A stretch of DNA of 64,000 bases from Mesonia sp008017825. GTDB lineage: Bacteria > Bacteroidota > Bacteroidia > Flavobacteriales > Flavobacteriaceae. Below are positions 7,944-16,828 of the stretch, piece after piece. Position numbers and translations under genes: made by a program. The stretch spans positions 35,030 to 99,029 of the forward strand of contig NZ_VRLS01000006.1 in NCBI RefSeq assembly GCF_008017825.1. Direction: 5' to 3'. Each line of letters starts with the position of its first letter. Positions within the stretch are counted from its first letter, which is position 1. The notes under the pieces were generated by a model, which ran no database searches, was not told the DNA's origin, and saw only the letters and a list, made by a program, of their open reading frames with translations.

Positions 7944-8466
7944 GTTTGATTAATTGGTATAATATTTCGTTTTTATATTCTCCTTGAGTAAGCACCCAAT
8001 CCTTTTTAATTCCCGCTTGAATATATCCTGCTTTTTCAAAGAGTTTTCTACTCGCAATATTATCTTGAGGAATATTAGCATACAATTGATGAACTTTTAA
8101 ATGTGTAAAGGCATAATTAGCGAGCAATTGTAAACTCTCTAAAGCGTATCCTTTATTACGCATCATTTTAGATGCAATAACAATCCCTACTCCCGCTCTA
8201 CGATGAGAAGGATTAAAGTCAAATAAATCTATAAATCCTAAAGCGGTAGAGCTTTCTTGTGAAACAATTGCTAATCGTAATTGTTTGGTTTCATAAATAT
8301 CTAGATGACTGTTTTCTAAATATTTTTTAAGTATAAATCTAGAAAAGGGTACTTGTGTAGAACTTACTTCCCATAAGTGCTCATCATTTTCAACCTCTTC
8401 AAGAAAAAGAAGGTCTTCTGGCTCTAAAGCTCTTAAATAAATATGTTCTCCTTTTAATGTTAGCAT
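7933..8466 (-). CDS. GNAT family N-acetyltransferase (RimJ/RimL-like)
   Basis: A 177-residue acetyltransferase of the Acetyltransf_3 type. It opens LKGEHIYLRALEPEDL, as in RimJ/RimL relatives. RRAGVGIVIASKMMRNKGYA fits the acetyl-CoA-binding region, and ANIPQDNIASRKLFEKAGY is the usual Asn-Ser/Lys-Leu-Phe segment before the last strand. Substrate unknown; protein N-termini or small amines are usual for the family. It overlaps dapF by 7 bp upstream and mltG by 11 bp downstream, so it is translationally coupled to cell-wall genes. Confidence 0.85.
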   Translation of the reverse strand: MLTLKGEHIYLRALEPEDLLFLEEVENDEHLWEVSSTQVPFSRFILKKYLENSHLDIYETKQLRLAIVSQESSTALGFIDLFDFNPSHRRAGVGIVIASKMMRNKGYALESLQLLANYAFTHLKVHQLYANIPQDNIASRKLFEKAGYIQAGIKKDWVLTQGEYKNEILYQLIKHVY

Positions 8467-9239
8467 GGTATAAAACCTTCAAAAACATATTGAGCTGGTC
8501 CCGTAAGCCATACGTTTGTATAGTTACCTTCACTTTCGTCAAAACTTACTGAAAGACTTCCGCCTTGAGCTACAATAGCGATCTTATGATCTAAAATTAA
8601 TTTTGAGCGATGTGCTGCAATTGCAACAGCGGTTACTCCTGTGCCGCAAGATAAAGTTTCATCCTCCACTCCTCTTTCGTACGTTCTTACTTGTAGGTAA
8701 TCTTCCTGTGGTGTTACAAAATTTACATTTACACCTTCCGCTTTATAAGTTTCGCTATAACGGATTTTTGCTCCCTCCTCTTTGACGTGCAGTTGATCAA
8801 CATTTTCTACAAAACTAATGTGATGTGGAGATCCCGTATTTAAAAAATAAGTATCATCAACGTTCTTTATTTCATAGACATCCTGCATTTGTAGACTTAC
8901 TAGATGTTTATCTATACTTGCATGATGTTTTCCATCTATGGCAGTAAATGTAGCCTTGTCTTCTATAATTTCTAAAAATTGAGCAAATTTCACTAAGCAC
9001 CTTCCTCCATTACCACACATTGTACTTTCGTTTCCATCAGAATTAAAATATACCATTTTAAAATCATCCTCGACATCTTCAGAATGTTCTAAAAGTATAA
9101 GTCCGTCTGCTCCTATGCCAAACTTTCTGTCACATAAAAACGCTATAAGTTTGGTATCATTTTTGAAAAGTTTTTCTCGGTTATCAATCATGATAAAATC
9201 ATTACCAGTTCCTTGATATTTATAAAATTTTAGCGTCAT
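8460..9239 (-). CDS. dapF: Diaminopimelate epimerase
   Basis: A 259-residue protein with the paired catalytic cysteines of the family: C75 in STMCGNGGRC and C198 in ETLSCGTG. The N-terminal FYKYQGTGNDFIMIDN is diagnostic. It converts LL- to meso-diaminopimelate for lysine and peptidoglycan synthesis. It is the first gene of a minus-strand operon with a GNAT enzyme and mltG, and a -7-like element lies 20 bp upstream. Length is at the short end of the usual 260-280 residues but both halves are complete. Confidence 0.95.
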   Translation of the reverse strand: MTLKFYKYQGTGNDFIMIDNREKLFKNDTKLIAFLCDRKFGIGADGLILLEHSEDVEDDFKMVYFNSDGNESTMCGNGGRCLVKFAQFLEIIEDKATFTAIDGKHHASIDKHLVSLQMQDVYEIKNVDDTYFLNTGSPHHISFVENVDQLHVKEEGAKIRYSETYKAEGVNVNFVTPQEDYLQVRTYERGVEDETLSCGTGVTAVAIAAHRSKLILDHKIAIVAQGGSLSVSFDESEGNYTNVWLTGPAQYVFEGFIPC

Positions 9240-9258
9240 TTTTTCGTTTTATAAAAAG

Positions 9259-9266
9259 CAAAGATA
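9259..9266 (-). promoter_or_regulatory. -7 element upstream of dapF
   Basis: TATCTTTG on the minus strand, matching TAnnTTTG, ends 19 bp before the dapF start codon. No good -33 TTG was seen at the right spacing, so this is supported by the -7 box only. Confidence 0.45.
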
Positions 9267-9363
9267 CAATTTACTTATGAAGAAAAACACGTTAAAATCA
9301 CGTTAACCAAAGAAGAAATAGAAAGTGAATCTTTTAATTTTAATCTTAAAAATTTAAATCTAT

Positions 9364-10779
9364 ATGAAAAAAATTCTAAGCTTAGTAATGGTATCTGTCC
9401 TAGGCGGTGCTATTACTTTAGGAACATACAAACTGTTTTTGGAAGAGGAAAATCAACAAATGATCTCCTCGACCCCAACCCAACAAACAGCAACTACCTT
9501 TGTTAATCATTCCGATTACGGAAAAAAATTTAACAGTGCAGATGTAGACTTTACGGAAGCTGCTGATAAAACAGTACATGCCGTTGTACACGTTAAAAAT
9601 GTTGCTATAGGACGCTCTCCTAGTAGTATTGCAGAATATATGGAGTACATGCGAACAGGAAGAGCAAGCGGACAAACACAACGCGCTATACAAGGGGCAG
9701 GATCTGGAGTCATTATTACTGAAGACGGCTATATTGTAACCAACAACCATGTGATTAAAGGAGCTTCAGAAATTGAAGTAACGCTTAATAATAACCTAAC
9801 TTATAAAGCTGAGGTGATAGGTACCGATGAAAGTGCAGATATTGCTCTAATAAAAATTAATGAAGATGGTTTAGATTACCTCCCATTTGGTGATAGTAAT
9901 TATGTTAAAACAGGAGAATGGGTACTTGCGGTAGGTAATCCTTTTAATTTAACTTCTACAGTAACTGCTGGTATTGTTAGTGCTAAAGGAAGAGACCTTA
10001 ATCAAGGAGACCAACGTATGCAATCTTTTATACAAACCGATGCTGCTATTAACCCAGGAAACAGCGGTGGAGCTTTAGTAAATATTAATGGTGAACTTAT
10101 CGGAATTAATACTGCAATCACTTCTCAAACTGGAAGTTATATTGGTTATGGTTTTGCCGTACCTAGCAACAATGCAAGAAAAATTATTGAAGATCTCCTA
10201 GAGTTTGGGGATGTACAACAAGCTATTTTGGGGATTACAGGAGGAACCTTAAATCCTGAAGCTGCCAAACAAAATAATCTAAGTATTTCTCAAGGAGTTT
10301 ATATAAGCTCTACCGATGACGGTGCGAAAAAAGCAGGACTTAAAGAAGGGGATTTGATAACAAATATAGACGGAATTAGAGTGAGGAAGTTAGAAGACCT
10401 TACTTCTTACATACAAACTAAACGTCCTAATGATGAAGTACAAATTAATTATTTACGCGATGGAAGTGAGAGAATCAGCAAGGTTAAATTAACGAAGTTT
10501 GAAACGTTTGCTATTGAAGCTGCGGGAATTGAAATTACAAATGCAGAAGATGCTTTTTTAGCTCAGTTTAATTCTAATACCGGAGTTAGAATCTATAGAC
10601 CTTTATCTGATAAAATAGAAATTCCGGTTAACGAATTTATCATTACAAAAATAAATGATCAAATAGTTAATAATGTTGATGATGTAAAGAAAGTTTTTAA
10701 AAACAAAACTAAAAATCAAGCGGTCAAACTAACCTTTAAAAACAAACGAGGTCACGAAGAGAGTTATATTTTTAGGTAA
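9364..10779 (+). CDS. DegP/HtrA-type periplasmic serine protease (Do family)
   Basis: A 471-residue protein with an N-terminal membrane/signal segment, a trypsin-like domain and two PDZ domains. The triad is clear: His129 (IVTNNHVIKG), Asp159 (DESADIALIKI) and Ser234 (NPGNSGGAL). PDZ1 covers about residues 285-375 and a divergent PDZ2 the C-terminal 90 residues. It degrades or refolds misfolded envelope proteins. It stands alone, between the divergent dapF operon and gapA, with a hairpin terminator after its stop. Confidence 0.92.
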   Translation: MKKILSLVMVSVLGGAITLGTYKLFLEEENQQMISSTPTQQTATTFVNHSDYGKKFNSADVDFTEAADKTVHAVVHVKNVAIGRSPSSIAEYMEYMRTGRASGQTQRAIQGAGSGVIITEDGYIVTNNHVIKGASEIEVTLNNNLTYKAEVIGTDESADIALIKINEDGLDYLPFGDSNYVKTGEWVLAVGNPFNLTSTVTAGIVSAKGRDLNQGDQRMQSFIQTDAAINPGNSGGALVNINGELIGINTAITSQTGSYIGYGFAVPSNNARKIIEDLLEFGDVQQAILGITGGTLNPEAAKQNNLSISQGVYISSTDDGAKKAGLKEGDLITNIDGIRVRKLEDLTSYIQTKRPNDEVQINYLRDGSERISKVKLTKFETFAIEAAGIEITNAEDAFLAQFNSNTGVRIYRPLSDKIEIPVNEFIITKINDQIVNNVDDVKKVFKNKTKNQAVKLTFKNKRGHEESYIFR

Positions 10780-10803
10780 TAAGTTAATTCCATCCACTAA
10801 TAA

Positions 10804-10837
10804 AAAATCCTCTTATAGAATTCTGTAAGAGGATTTT
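10804..10837 (+). terminator. Rho-independent terminator after the degP-like gene
   Basis: AAAATCCTCTTA and TAAGAGGATTTT form a perfect 12-bp stem with a 10-nt loop, 24 bp after the stop codon, followed by a T-rich stretch. Confidence 0.8.
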
Positions 10838-10870
10838 CATTTTTTAAGGGATAAATATGTTTTAAATAAT

Positions 10871-10878
10871 TATTTTTG
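10871..10878 (+). promoter_or_regulatory. -7 element upstream of gapA
   Basis: TATTTTTG matches TAnnTTTG and ends 29 bp before the gapA ATG. A matching -33 box is not evident. Confidence 0.45.
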
Positions 10879-10907
10879 CACGACCTTAAATCTTAACACA
10901 ACAAATA

Positions 10908-12353
10908 ATGAGTCAAAACGAAACTTACGAAAAAGAACTTGCTTTTCAAGCAGATAGAAGGAAAGCTACGGTAGAGTTTATTAAAACCGTAAATGATTTA
11001 TGGTATGATAAAGCAATAGAGCTTGTTCTTTTTAAAAACCAATTAATAGATAAAAGTGTTAGTGAAATTCTTAACCTTCATGAATATGCAGGAGAATTTG
11101 TTCAAAAACCTATTTCTATCTTCGATTCTGTAGAAATTGCACAAGCAATTAAGACTATTGATCTTCCACCTGCAAAATTAGATATTGGAAAGTTAACTTA
11201 CGAATATCAAAAAGAAGCTGAAAACTATAACAATGCTACAGCTTTTGTAAACGGAAAGTTAGGAGAAGCTAAAAACTATGAGAATATAGAACCTAAAGAT
11301 GTGGTTTTATATGGTTTTGGTAGAATTGGTAGATTATTGGCTCGTGAGTTAATGTCTAAAACTGGTAAAGGAAGTCAGCTTCGTTTAAGAGCTATTGTAG
11401 TTAGAGGAAGTGTAGATGAAACTGTTTTAGAAAAAAGAGCTTCTCTTTTAAGAAGTGATTCTGTTCACGGAGATTTCTTAGGTACCGTTTCTTATAACGT
11501 AGAAAAAAGTGCCTTAATTATTAACGGAACCACGGTACATATTATTTCTGCTAACCAACCAGAAGATATTGATTATACAGCCTACGGAATTAACGACGCC
11601 CTTATTATTGACAACACTGGTGCATTTAGAGACGATGTGGCACTAAAAAGACACTTAACAAAAGGAGCTAGTAAAGTTTTATTGACTGCTCCAGGGAAAG
11701 GTGTTCCTAATATTGTACACGGAGTTAATCAAAAAGAGCATAACCCAGATGAAGTTTCCATCTTTTCCGCTGCTTCTTGTACTACAAATGCTATTACTCC
11801 AGTCCTAAAAGCCATTGAAGATTCATTAGGCGTAGAACACGGACATTTAGAAACTATCCATGCATATACTAATGACCAGAACTTGGTGGATAATATGCAC
11901 AAAAAATATAGAAGAGGTCGTGCTGCCGCTCTAAATATGGTAATCACCGAAACTGGTGCTGGGAAAGCAGTGGCTAAAGCATTACCTGTTTTAGAAGGAA
12001 AACTAACTTCTAACGCAATTAGAGTCCCTGTTCCTAATGGATCTTTAGCGATTCTTAACTTAAACGTTAAAAAAGAAGTTACCTTAGAAGAACTAAATGA
12101 CATTTTAAAGAAGTATGCCTTAGAAGGTGATTTAGTTGAACAAATAAAATACTCTGTAGATAATGAATTAGTATCATCAGATATTGTGGGATCTTCTGCT
12201 CCTTCAATCTACGACAGTAATGCTACTATAGTTACTGAAGATGGTAAAAATATTATCCTTTATATTTGGTATGATAACGAGTATGGTTACAGTCATCAAG
12301 TTATAAGACTAGCAAAATACATTGCTAAAGTAAGAAGATTTACTTACTACTAG
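10908..12353 (+). CDS. gap: Glyceraldehyde-3-phosphate dehydrogenase, long form
   Basis: A 481-residue GAPDH. The NAD-binding motif YGFGRIGR lies at about residues 135-142, and the catalytic Cys is C291 in SAASCTTNAITP. The first 130 residues (helical, charged) extend beyond classic GAPDH (about 335 residues), and further insertions add length. This long class is known from Bacteroidota and some other bacteria. It interconverts glyceraldehyde-3-phosphate and 1,3-bisphosphoglycerate. The extension has no recognisable motif; it may alter oligomerisation or cofactor choice, which is inference. Stand-alone gene with its own -7 box and terminator. Confidence 0.93.
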   Translation: MSQNETYEKELAFQADRRKATVEFIKTVNDLWYDKAIELVLFKNQLIDKSVSEILNLHEYAGEFVQKPISIFDSVEIAQAIKTIDLPPAKLDIGKLTYEYQKEAENYNNATAFVNGKLGEAKNYENIEPKDVVLYGFGRIGRLLARELMSKTGKGSQLRLRAIVVRGSVDETVLEKRASLLRSDSVHGDFLGTVSYNVEKSALIINGTTVHIISANQPEDIDYTAYGINDALIIDNTGAFRDDVALKRHLTKGASKVLLTAPGKGVPNIVHGVNQKEHNPDEVSIFSAASCTTNAITPVLKAIEDSLGVEHGHLETIHAYTNDQNLVDNMHKKYRRGRAAALNMVITETGAGKAVAKALPVLEGKLTSNAIRVPVPNGSLAILNLNVKKEVTLEELNDILKKYALEGDLVEQIKYSVDNELVSSDIVGSSAPSIYDSNATIVTEDGKNIILYIWYDNEYGYSHQVIRLAKYIAKVRRFTYY

Positions 12354-12372
12354 TAGTTATAAAAAATTCTTC

Positions 12373-12401
12373 AAACCTACTGTTTTCGCAGTAGGTTTTT
12401 T
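12373..12401 (+). terminator. Terminator after gap
   Basis: AAACCTACTG / CAGTAGGTTT stem with a short TTTTCG loop, followed by a run of T. Confidence 0.85.
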
Positions 12402-12427
12402 AATTCTATAAAGCTACATTTAATTAG

Positions 12428-12435
12428 TATATTTG
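12428..12435 (+). promoter_or_regulatory. -7 element upstream of the trmD-adjacent gene
   Basis: TATATTTG matches TAnnTTTG, about 80 bp before the preferred ATG at 12516. No clear -33 box. Confidence 0.4.
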
Positions 12436-12515
12436 TCGCTTCAAAATTGTATCGCATATCATACAATAAGTAATTATTCTAAGACGTTGTGCTTACAAAC
12501 TATAAAAACCTTGAA

Positions 12516-13109
12516 ATGAAAAAATCGCTATCTAGCCTTATTCTTTTTTTATTCCTTTGCGGAAGTATTTTCGCGCAAGAAGAAGATTCTCAAAATATCG
12601 ATAATTCAATTAACGCTCAATTTACAGAGCTTATTGAAGATGCCAATAATTATCAAGAATACAAAGTTGTTAAACACAACAAACTTCTTCAATTGCAAAA
12701 AAATACGGTTAACGAAATTGAAGGTCTTAATAAAACCATTCAATCTTCAAGCGACACCATACAAAACCAAAGAAAGGAAGTTGCTCAACTTCAGCAAAAG
12801 CTAAATCAGACTAAAGAAGATTTAGAAAATGTAACTCAAGAAAAAGATGACATTAGTTTTTTAGGTATGGCTACTAACAAAGGTACCTATCAAACTACCA
12901 TGTGGGTTATTATTCTAGCTCTTGTCTTAATTCTACTCTTCTTTATTTATAAGTTTAAAAACAGTAATGTTCTTACCAAAGAAGCTAGAAAGAATTTAGC
13001 CGAAAATGAAGCTGAATTTGAAGAATATCGTAAAACTGCCTTAGAGAAGCAGCAAAAATTAGGAAGAATGCTTCAAGACGAAAAGAATAAACAAGCTAAT
13101 AAAAGCTAA
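12516..13109 (+). CDS. Secreted/membrane coiled-coil protein upstream of trmD
   Basis: I prefer ATG 12516 (197 residues) over the GTG at 12489 because it gives a clean signal peptide, MKKSLSSLILFLFLCGSIFA-Q. A long coiled coil follows (heptad-rich, about residues 45-110), then a membrane helix (TMWVIILALVLILLFFIYKF) and a charged cytoplasmic tail with another coiled stretch. No enzymatic motif is visible. Homologues directly upstream of trmD in Flavobacteria are, to my memory, often misnamed as the methyltransferase itself. It ends 17 bp before trmD, so co-transcription is likely. Function unknown; a bitopic scaffold spanning periplasm and cytoplasm is possible. Confidence 0.75.
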   Translation: MKKSLSSLILFLFLCGSIFAQEEDSQNIDNSINAQFTELIEDANNYQEYKVVKHNKLLQLQKNTVNEIEGLNKTIQSSSDTIQNQRKEVAQLQQKLNQTKEDLENVTQEKDDISFLGMATNKGTYQTTMWVIILALVLILLFFIYKFKNSNVLTKEARKNLAENEAEFEEYRKTALEKQQKLGRMLQDEKNKQANKS

Positions 13110-13126
13110 GAAATTAATCCTTACAT

Positions 13127-13804
13127 ATGCGTATTGATATCATCACGGTTGTACCCGATATTCTTAAAAGTCCGTTTGAAGCTTCTATCTTAAAACGTTC
13201 AATAGAAAAAGGACTTGTAGAGGTTCACCTACATAATTTGAGAGATTATGTAACCGATAATTACAAGCAAATTGATGATTATCAATTTGGCGGTGGCGCA
13301 GGAATGGTCATGATGATTGAGCCTATTGATAAATGCATTTCTGATTTAAAATCAAAACGAGACTATGACGAGGTCATTTATATGACTCCCGACGGAGAGA
13401 CACTTAATCAAAGTATAGCCAATCAACTTTCTTTAAAAGGAAATATTATTATTCTTTGCGGACATTATAAAGGTGTTGATCAACGTGTACGAGATCATTT
13501 CATAACTAGAGAAATTTCTGTAGGAGATTATGTGCTTTCTGGAGGAGAATTAGGAGCGGCTATTTTATGTGATGCCGTAATTCGTCTCATCCCAGGAGTG
13601 TTAGGCAATGAAACTTCAGCCTTGACAGATTCTTTTCAGGACGATTTATTAGCCCCTCCTATTTACACCAGACCAGCAGACTATAAAGGATGGAAAGTAC
13701 CTGAAATTTTAACCAGCGGAAATTTTCCTAAAATTGAAGCTTGGAGAGAAGAAAAAGCTTACCAAAGAACACAAGAAAAAAGACCAGACTTGTTAAAAGA
13801 ATAA
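13127..13804 (+). CDS. trmD: tRNA (guanine37-N1)-methyltransferase
   Basis: A 225-residue SPOUT methyltransferase with the knot signatures ILCGHYKGVDQRV and SVGDYVLSGGE, plus FGGGAGMVM near residue 55. The C-terminal helical domain ends in AYQRTQEKRPDLL. It methylates G37 next to the anticodon of tRNAs with G36, preventing +1 frameshifts. As in many bacteria it lies just upstream of rplS, but here rplS has its own promoter in the 113-bp gap. Confidence 0.96.
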   Translation: MRIDIITVVPDILKSPFEASILKRSIEKGLVEVHLHNLRDYVTDNYKQIDDYQFGGGAGMVMMIEPIDKCISDLKSKRDYDEVIYMTPDGETLNQSIANQLSLKGNIIILCGHYKGVDQRVRDHFITREISVGDYVLSGGELGAAILCDAVIRLIPGVLGNETSALTDSFQDDLLAPPIYTRPADYKGWKVPEILTSGNFPKIEAWREEKAYQRTQEKRPDLLKE

Positions 13805-13814
13805 ATTAATAAAC

Positions 13815-13844
13815 TTGTTGGTTTAAAAATAAATATTATTTTTG
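13815..13844 (+). promoter_or_regulatory. Promoter of rplS
   Basis: TTG (13815-13817), 19 bp, then TATTTTTG (13837-13844): both Bacteroidota boxes at canonical spacing. It predicts a leader of about 65-70 nt containing GC-rich sequence before the rplS ATG. Confidence 0.65.
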
Positions 13845-13917
13845 CACTCGCTTCTAAATCAACCTCTGGCGAAAATCGCGAACGTTGTTTTAGTTTTACT
13901 TAAACACTATAGAAAAT

Positions 13918-14274
13918 ATGGAATCGTTAATTAAATTTGTACAAGACGAATTCGTTACAAAAAAAGAATTCCCAAAATTTGGTGCCGGAGATACAATTAC
14001 TGTATACTACGAAATTAAAGAGGGTCAAAAAACTCGTACGCAGTTTTTTAGAGGAGTAGTAATTCAAATGAAAGGTACAGGATCATCTCAAACTTTCACG
14101 ATTCGTAAGATGAGTGGAACTGTTGGTGTAGAGCGTATCTTCCCACTTAACTTACCTGCTCTTCAAAAAGTAGAGATCAATAAAAGAGGTAAAGTTCGTA
14201 GAGCTAGAATTTACTACTTTAGAGAACTTACTGGTAAAAAAGCAAGAATTAAAGAGCGTCGCTTAAAGCAATAA
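13918..14274 (+). CDS. rplS: 50S ribosomal protein L19
   Basis: A 118-residue protein with L19 signatures: FGAGDTITVYYEIKEG, RTQFFRGVVIQ, GVERIFPL and KRGKVRRARIYYFREL. It sits at the 30S-50S interface of the ribosome. It follows trmD and is closed by a strong hairpin terminator 17 bp after the stop. Confidence 0.97.
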   Translation: MESLIKFVQDEFVTKKEFPKFGAGDTITVYYEIKEGQKTRTQFFRGVVIQMKGTGSSQTFTIRKMSGTVGVERIFPLNLPALQKVEINKRGKVRRARIYYFRELTGKKARIKERRLKQ

Positions 14275-14290
14275 GCTTTTTAATCTTAAT

Positions 14291-14324
14291 AAAAAAAGTC
14301 TTCCATAATGGGAGACTTTTTTTA
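14291..14324 (+). terminator. Terminator after rplS
   Basis: AAAAAAAGTCTTCC and GGAGACTTTTTTT pair around a 6-nt loop and end in a T run. Confidence 0.85.
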
Positions 14325-14373
14325 TTAACAATATTCTAATAGCATACCACTTTCACTAAGAGCGCTAATTCCT

Positions 14374-14381
14374 TATATTTG
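14374..14381 (+). promoter_or_regulatory. -7 element upstream of icd
   Basis: TATATTTG, about 75 bp before the ATG of the isocitrate dehydrogenase gene. The -33 position has TTTC rather than TTG. Confidence 0.45.
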
Positions 14382-14455
14382 TGAAAAATTACATAAAAAG
14401 CAATTTTCAGCTTTTATCCATTACTAAAATTAACTTCTAATACAAACAAATAACC

Positions 14456-16678
14456 ATGGCAGACCAACCCAAAATTATTTATACAAAAACTGATGAAGCT
14501 CCATTTTTAGCAACTCATTCTTTGTTACCAATCATAGAATCTTACACCAAATCTTCTGGAATTAACATTCAAACTAAAGACATTTCTTTAGCAGGAAGAA
14601 TTTTAGCGGTTTTCCCTGAAGTACTTACTGAAGAACAAAAAGTTCCAGATGCTTTAGCTGAATTAGGTGAATTAGCAAAAACTCCAGAAGCTAACATCAT
14701 CAAATTACCAAATATTAGTGCTTCTATTCCACAATTAAAGGAAGCTATTAAAGAATTACAATCTCAAGGGTATAATTTACCAGATTACCCAGCTGAAGCT
14801 TCAAATAAAGAAGAAGAAGTTATAAAGAAAAAATATGACAGTGTTAAAGGAAGTGCTGTCAACCCAGTATTAAGAGAAGGGAATTCAGATCGTAGAGCTC
14901 CAAAAGCGGTAAAAAACTACGCTAAGAAAAATCCTCACCGTATGGGAGAATGGAGTGCAGACTCAAAGTCTCACGTTGCCACTATGCAAAGCGGAGATTT
15001 TAAAGCTAATGAAAAATCGGTTACCATTAGTAAAGAAGGAGATGTAAAAATTCAGTTGGTTGGTACTGACGGAAACACTTCTGTATTAAAAGAAAAAACT
15101 CACGTACTAGCAGGAGAAGTAATAGACGGAACTTTTATGAGCAAGAAAGCACTTTTAAAGTTTTTAAAAGAGCAAATTGCAGAAGCTAAAGAACAAGGCG
15201 TACTTTTCTCTCTTCATATGAAAGCTACCATGATGAAGGTCTCTGATCCTATTATTTTTGGTCACGCGGTAGAAGCATTCTTCAGCGACGTTTTTGAAAA
15301 ATATGCTACAGAATTAAAAGAAGCTGGAGCTGATGCTACTAGCGGACTGGGATCTGTATTAAATGCAATCAACAATCTTCCCGAAGACAAGAAAAAAGCA
15401 ATTGAAACAGATATTCAGAGAGATTTAGAAAATGGTCCCGATATGGCTATGGTTAATTCTGACAAAGGAATTACCAACCTCCACGTACCAAGTGATGTAA
15501 TTATTGATGCTTCTATGCCCGCGATGATTAGAACTTCTGGTCAAATGTGGAATAAAAACAACGAAACTCAAGACACAAAAGCAGTAATTCCTGATAGTAG
15601 TTACGCACCTTTATATGACGCAACGATTAAATTCTGTAAAAAGCATGGTGCTTTTGATCCTACCACTATGGGAACAGTTCCTAACGTTGGATTAATGGCT
15701 CAAAAAGCCGAAGAATATGGTTCTCATGATAAAACTTTTGAAATTCCTAGAGACGGGAAAGTTCAAGTAGTAGATACCGAGGGAACAGTACTTATAGAGC
15801 ACACAGTTGAAACTGGAGATATCTGGAGAATGTGTCAAGTTAAAGATGCTCCAATCCAAGATTGGGTTAAGCTTGCTGTTAACCGAGCTAAAGATACCGG
15901 TTGGCCAGCTATTTTTTGGTTAGATCAAGAAAGAGCTCACGATGCTGAATTAATTAAAAAAGTAAACACCTACTTAAAAGATCACGATACTGAAGGTTTA
16001 GACATACAAATCATGTCTACTGCAGATGCTACCACTTATACTTTAGAAAGAGTTAAGGCTGGAGAAAATACAATATCAGTTACTGGTAATGTTTTACGTG
16101 ATTATTTAACTGATCTTTTCCCTATTTTAGAATTAGGTACAAGTGCAAAAATGCTATCTATTGTTCCTCTAATGAATGGCGGAGGTTTATTTGAAACTGG
16201 AGCTGGAGGTTCTGCTCCCAAACACGTTGAACAATTTACAGAAGAAGGTCATTTACGTTGGGATTCTTTAGGTGAATTTTTAGCGCTTGCAGTTTCTTTA
16301 GAGCACTTAGGTAAAAAATACAATAACACTAAAGCATTAATTTTAGCAGATGCACTTGATGAAGCTACAGATAAGTTTTTAGACACCAATAAATCTCCAT
16401 CTCGTAAAGTAAACGAATTAGATAATCGCGGTAGCCACTTTTATCTAGCGATGTACTGGGCAGAAGCTCTTGCTAATCAAGATAAAGACACAGATTTGAA
16501 AACTGAATTCTCTGAAATAGCCAAAGCTATGAAAGACAATGAAGAAAAGATTATATCTGAATTAAATGCAGCTCAAGGAAGCCCTGTAAATATTGAAGGA
16601 TATTACAATCCTAATGAGACACTTGTTAATAAAGAAATGAGAGCTAGTGAAACTTTAAATAAGATTATCAATAAATAA
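14456..16678 (+). CDS. icd: NADP-dependent isocitrate dehydrogenase, monomeric type
   Basis: A 740-residue protein, the normal size for monomeric IDH (about 740), against about 415 for the dimeric enzyme. Recognisable segments are PKIIYTKTDEAPFLATHSLLP at the start, NSDRRAPKAVKNYAKKNPH (substrate-binding region) and GTSAKMLSIVPLMNGGGLFE near residue 560. It oxidatively decarboxylates isocitrate to 2-oxoglutarate in the TCA cycle, yielding NADPH. Monocistronic, between two hairpin terminators. Confidence 0.96.
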   Translation: MADQPKIIYTKTDEAPFLATHSLLPIIESYTKSSGINIQTKDISLAGRILAVFPEVLTEEQKVPDALAELGELAKTPEANIIKLPNISASIPQLKEAIKELQSQGYNLPDYPAEASNKEEEVIKKKYDSVKGSAVNPVLREGNSDRRAPKAVKNYAKKNPHRMGEWSADSKSHVATMQSGDFKANEKSVTISKEGDVKIQLVGTDGNTSVLKEKTHVLAGEVIDGTFMSKKALLKFLKEQIAEAKEQGVLFSLHMKATMMKVSDPIIFGHAVEAFFSDVFEKYATELKEAGADATSGLGSVLNAINNLPEDKKKAIETDIQRDLENGPDMAMVNSDKGITNLHVPSDVIIDASMPAMIRTSGQMWNKNNETQDTKAVIPDSSYAPLYDATIKFCKKHGAFDPTTMGTVPNVGLMAQKAEEYGSHDKTFEIPRDGKVQVVDTEGTVLIEHTVETGDIWRMCQVKDAPIQDWVKLAVNRAKDTGWPAIFWLDQERAHDAELIKKVNTYLKDHDTEGLDIQIMSTADATTYTLERVKAGENTISVTGNVLRDYLTDLFPILELGTSAKMLSIVPLMNGGGLFETGAGGSAPKHVEQFTEEGHLRWDSLGEFLALAVSLEHLGKKYNNTKALILADALDEATDKFLDTNKSPSRKVNELDNRGSHFYLAMYWAEALANQDKDTDLKTEFSEIAKAMKDNEEKIISELNAAQGSPVNIEGYYNPNETLVNKEMRASETLNKIINK

Positions 16679-16698
16679 GATTATCCTGTATTCTTAAT

Positions 16699-16736
16699 AA
16701 AAAGTCCGCAATTAACATTGCGGGCTTTTTATTTTT
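16699..16736 (+). terminator. Terminator after icd
   Basis: AAAAAGTCCGCAAT / ATTGCGGGCTTTTT stem, 4-nt loop, then a T-rich tail. Confidence 0.88.
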
Positions 16737-16774
16737 AGACAGGCCGATAAAATATATTTAAATCAGGGAAACAG

Positions 16775-16806
16775 AAAAAGCCTTCAAATAAATTTGAAGG
16801 CTTTTT
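16775..16806 (-). terminator. Terminator of rpmE2 (probably bidirectional)
   Basis: AAAAAGCCTTCAAAT and ATTTGAAGGCTTTTT form a perfect stem around a 2-nt core. It lies 22 bp beyond the rpmE2 stop and can work in both directions between the convergent genes. Confidence 0.8.
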
Positions 16807-16828
16807 GTATATCAAAAAAAGTAAAGAA

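Noticed and set aside
9418..9750. Antisense frames over the degP-like gene, and many similar ones over other genes
   Set aside because: Long antisense frames arise from codon bias of the true gene; no independent start context or homology.
12489..12515. GTG start of the trmD-adjacent protein
   Set aside because: Nine extra residues would spoil an otherwise perfect signal peptide that begins at ATG 12516.
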